Assembly (NCBI GenBank): GCA_027451165.1
Contig: DAIDJX010000001.1
Coordinates: forward strand, 1-34,876
DNA: 34,876 bases
DNA from: Prolixibacteraceae bacterium
Lineage (GTDB): Bacteria > Bacteroidota > Bacteroidia > Bacteroidales > Prolixibacteraceae
Direction: 5' to 3'
Of the stretch, positions 33,812-34,876 are shown piece after piece (within the stretch, counting starts at the first letter, position 1; every line of letters starts with the position of its first letter). The notes beneath the pieces are model-generated. The model saw nothing but the letters and a program-made list of their open reading frames with translations. It did no database searches and had not been told where the DNA came from. The position numbers and the translations under genes are program-made.

Positions 33812-34876
33812 TCTTAGCCTCTTCCTTGTTTTCCGCCTTCTTTTTAGGATCCACTTTTTCTCCCTTCACCCGGTCGGTTTTGGCAAGGCCTTCCCTAACT
33901 TCGATATTGATGCCGTCAGATAAGCCGGTTTTGACAAATCTTTTTTCAAATTTCTGCGGATCAGTTTCCACCTCAACATAAGCCGAATCTTTTTCAAATT
34001 TCAGCATCCCTTCAGGAATGGTCAACACACTGTCGCGTTTGTCCAGCACTATGTTCGCATTGGCAGAATATCCTGAACGGATAAACTGGTCTTCCTTCAG
34101 TAAAAGGTCAGCCTTGATTTCAAACTGGATGGCTCCGTTTTCAATCTTTCCCTTGGGAGCGATATATTTCAGTACTGCATTGAACTTTTCATTATCAATC
34201 GCGCCAATGGTAAGTTCTATGTTCATCCCTTCCCTGATTTTTCCCACTTCCGTTTCATCGACCTTCCCGATGAAAATCATGTCGTTCATATCGGCAACAA
34301 TGGCTATTGTCGTCCCGGCATTGAATGTATTGGCCTGGATTACGGAAAAACCTTCCTTGACCGGCACATCGAGTACCATGCCGTCAATCGTCGAGCGGAT
34401 CAGTGTATTGGTGGTCTTGGCGGAGGATTTGGTAACCCCTTTCCGGATGAGATCCAGGTTGTTTTCTGACGACTTTACTTCCTCCATGGCGGAATTGTAG
34501 GCCAGCTGGGCTTTCTGGAATTCTTCCCTCGATATTACATCTTTCTCAAAAAGGGAAGTCTGACGATCATAATTGATCTTGGCATCCTCAAAACTGATTT
34601 TTGCCCGGTTTAACCTCGACTCGGCAGCGTTCAGGTTGACCATGTCGGGAATGATGTTCACCCTGGCAAGTATATCCCCCTTTTTCACCATGGTGCCGGC
34701 TTCTATGAAGATTTCCTCGACAATTCCCGAGACCTGGGGTTTAATTTCAATCTCCTTGCGTGGCTCTATGGATCCTGTTGCAACTGTTTTTTTGACAATG
34801 TTGGTAACTTCAGGACTTTTCACCTCATATACATCTGCCACAGGTCTCGATTTTTTATACAGAAAACCGAGTAGAT
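33807..34876 (-). CDS. Efflux transporter periplasmic adaptor subunit (HlyD/MacA-like), 5' end beyond the window
   Basis: This membrane-fusion protein links an inner membrane transporter to TolC. About 355 residues are visible. A GTG at 34841 could be taken as the start, but the frame stays open to the edge, giving LLGFLYKKSRP before it. That is the end of an N-terminal membrane anchor, so the true start lies beyond 34876. Domains in order: a barrel-sandwich lipoyl half (IKPQVSGIVEEIFIEAGTMV), a coiled-coil hairpin (AESRLNRAKISFEDAKINYD), the second lipoyl half (IDGMVLDVPVKEGFSV), beta-barrel (VDETEVGKIREGMN), and a charged lysine/glutamate-rich tail that runs into the repeat. MacA-type with an ABC permease is likely but unproven. 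Confidence 0.9.
   Translation of the reverse strand, partial: LLGFLYKKSRPVADVYEVKSPEVTNIVKKTVATGSIEPRKEIEIKPQVSGIVEEIFIEAGTMVKKGDILARVNIIPDMVNLNAAESRLNRAKISFEDAKINYDRQTSLFEKDVISREEFQKAQLAYNSAMEEVKSSENNLDLIRKGVTKSSAKTTNTLIRSTIDGMVLDVPVKEGFSVIQANTFNAGTTIAIVADMNDMIFIGKVDETEVGKIREGMNIELTIGAIDNEKFNAVLKYIAPKGKIENGAIQFEIKADLLLKEDQFIRSGYSANANIVLDKRDSVLTIPEGMLKFEKDSAYVEVETDPQKFEKRFVKTGLSDGINIEVREGLAKTDRVKGEKVDPKKKAENKEEAKS

Noticed and set aside
34807..34841. GTG 34841 as the start of the efflux adaptor
   Set aside because: The frame continues to the window edge and encodes the end of a membrane anchor, so the gene is truncated by the edge and not complete.
1..34876. Defence, toxin-antitoxin, prophage or biosynthetic cluster
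   Set aside because: Every frame of reasonable length was considered; all credible genes are housekeeping or envelope functions and none matches such systems.

Overview
The window is a chromosomal stretch of a Bacteroidota bacterium, most likely a Bacteroidales-type lineage; a finer placement is not supported. The evidence is a SprA/Sov type 9 secretion translocon of about 2,500 residues, a DUF4783 gene, the menaquinone futalosine enzyme MqnC, and a PurF-like protein of a type I know from Bacteroidota. Six exact copies of the Bacteroidota -7 promoter element TAnnTTTG also sit just upstream of genes. No tRNA, rRNA, CRISPR array, prophage or complete insertion sequence is visible. Coding density is high and no gene-free stretch is longer than about 200 bases.

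Layout. 1-2200: start of a probable endonuclease/exonuclease/phosphatase protein (cut by the left edge), prmC, and the divergent ribD. 2257-11502: a leftward operon pdxA-ruvA-sprA, preceded by leftward pepA (11546-12973). 13096-15365: mqnC converging on kbl, with overlapping 3' ends inside a short repeat. 15424-18395: gltX converging on a PurF-like protein that lacks the glutaminase cysteine. 18508-25684: a rightward run of a CobW/G3E GTPase, era, der, mutL and two rhomboid proteases. 25712-30315: a leftward group of rlmH, a 1,227-residue membrane histidine kinase and a small phosphoribosyltransferase. 30421-32361: DUF4783 protein, YihY/BrkB membrane protein and a small lipoprotein. 32366-34876: leftward TolC-type outer membrane protein and its periplasmic adaptor, the latter cut by the right edge.

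Functionally this is mostly core metabolism and information processing: translation (prmC, gltX, era, der, rlmH), recombination and repair (ruvA, mutL), cofactors (ribD, pdxA, mqnC) and amino acid or peptide turnover (kbl, pepA). Envelope functions are added by sprA, the rhomboids, the efflux pair and the lipoprotein.

I did not find a convincing new multi-gene system. The most unusual signals are: (1) the PurF-like enzyme, with all four predicted Fe-S cysteines but no N-terminal nucleophile; (2) a set of different short repeats lying almost only at gene 3' ends, one of which supplies the last codons of both mqnC and kbl; (3) altered motifs in MutL and in the G3E GTPase; (4) tightly packed divergent promoters between kbl and gltX.
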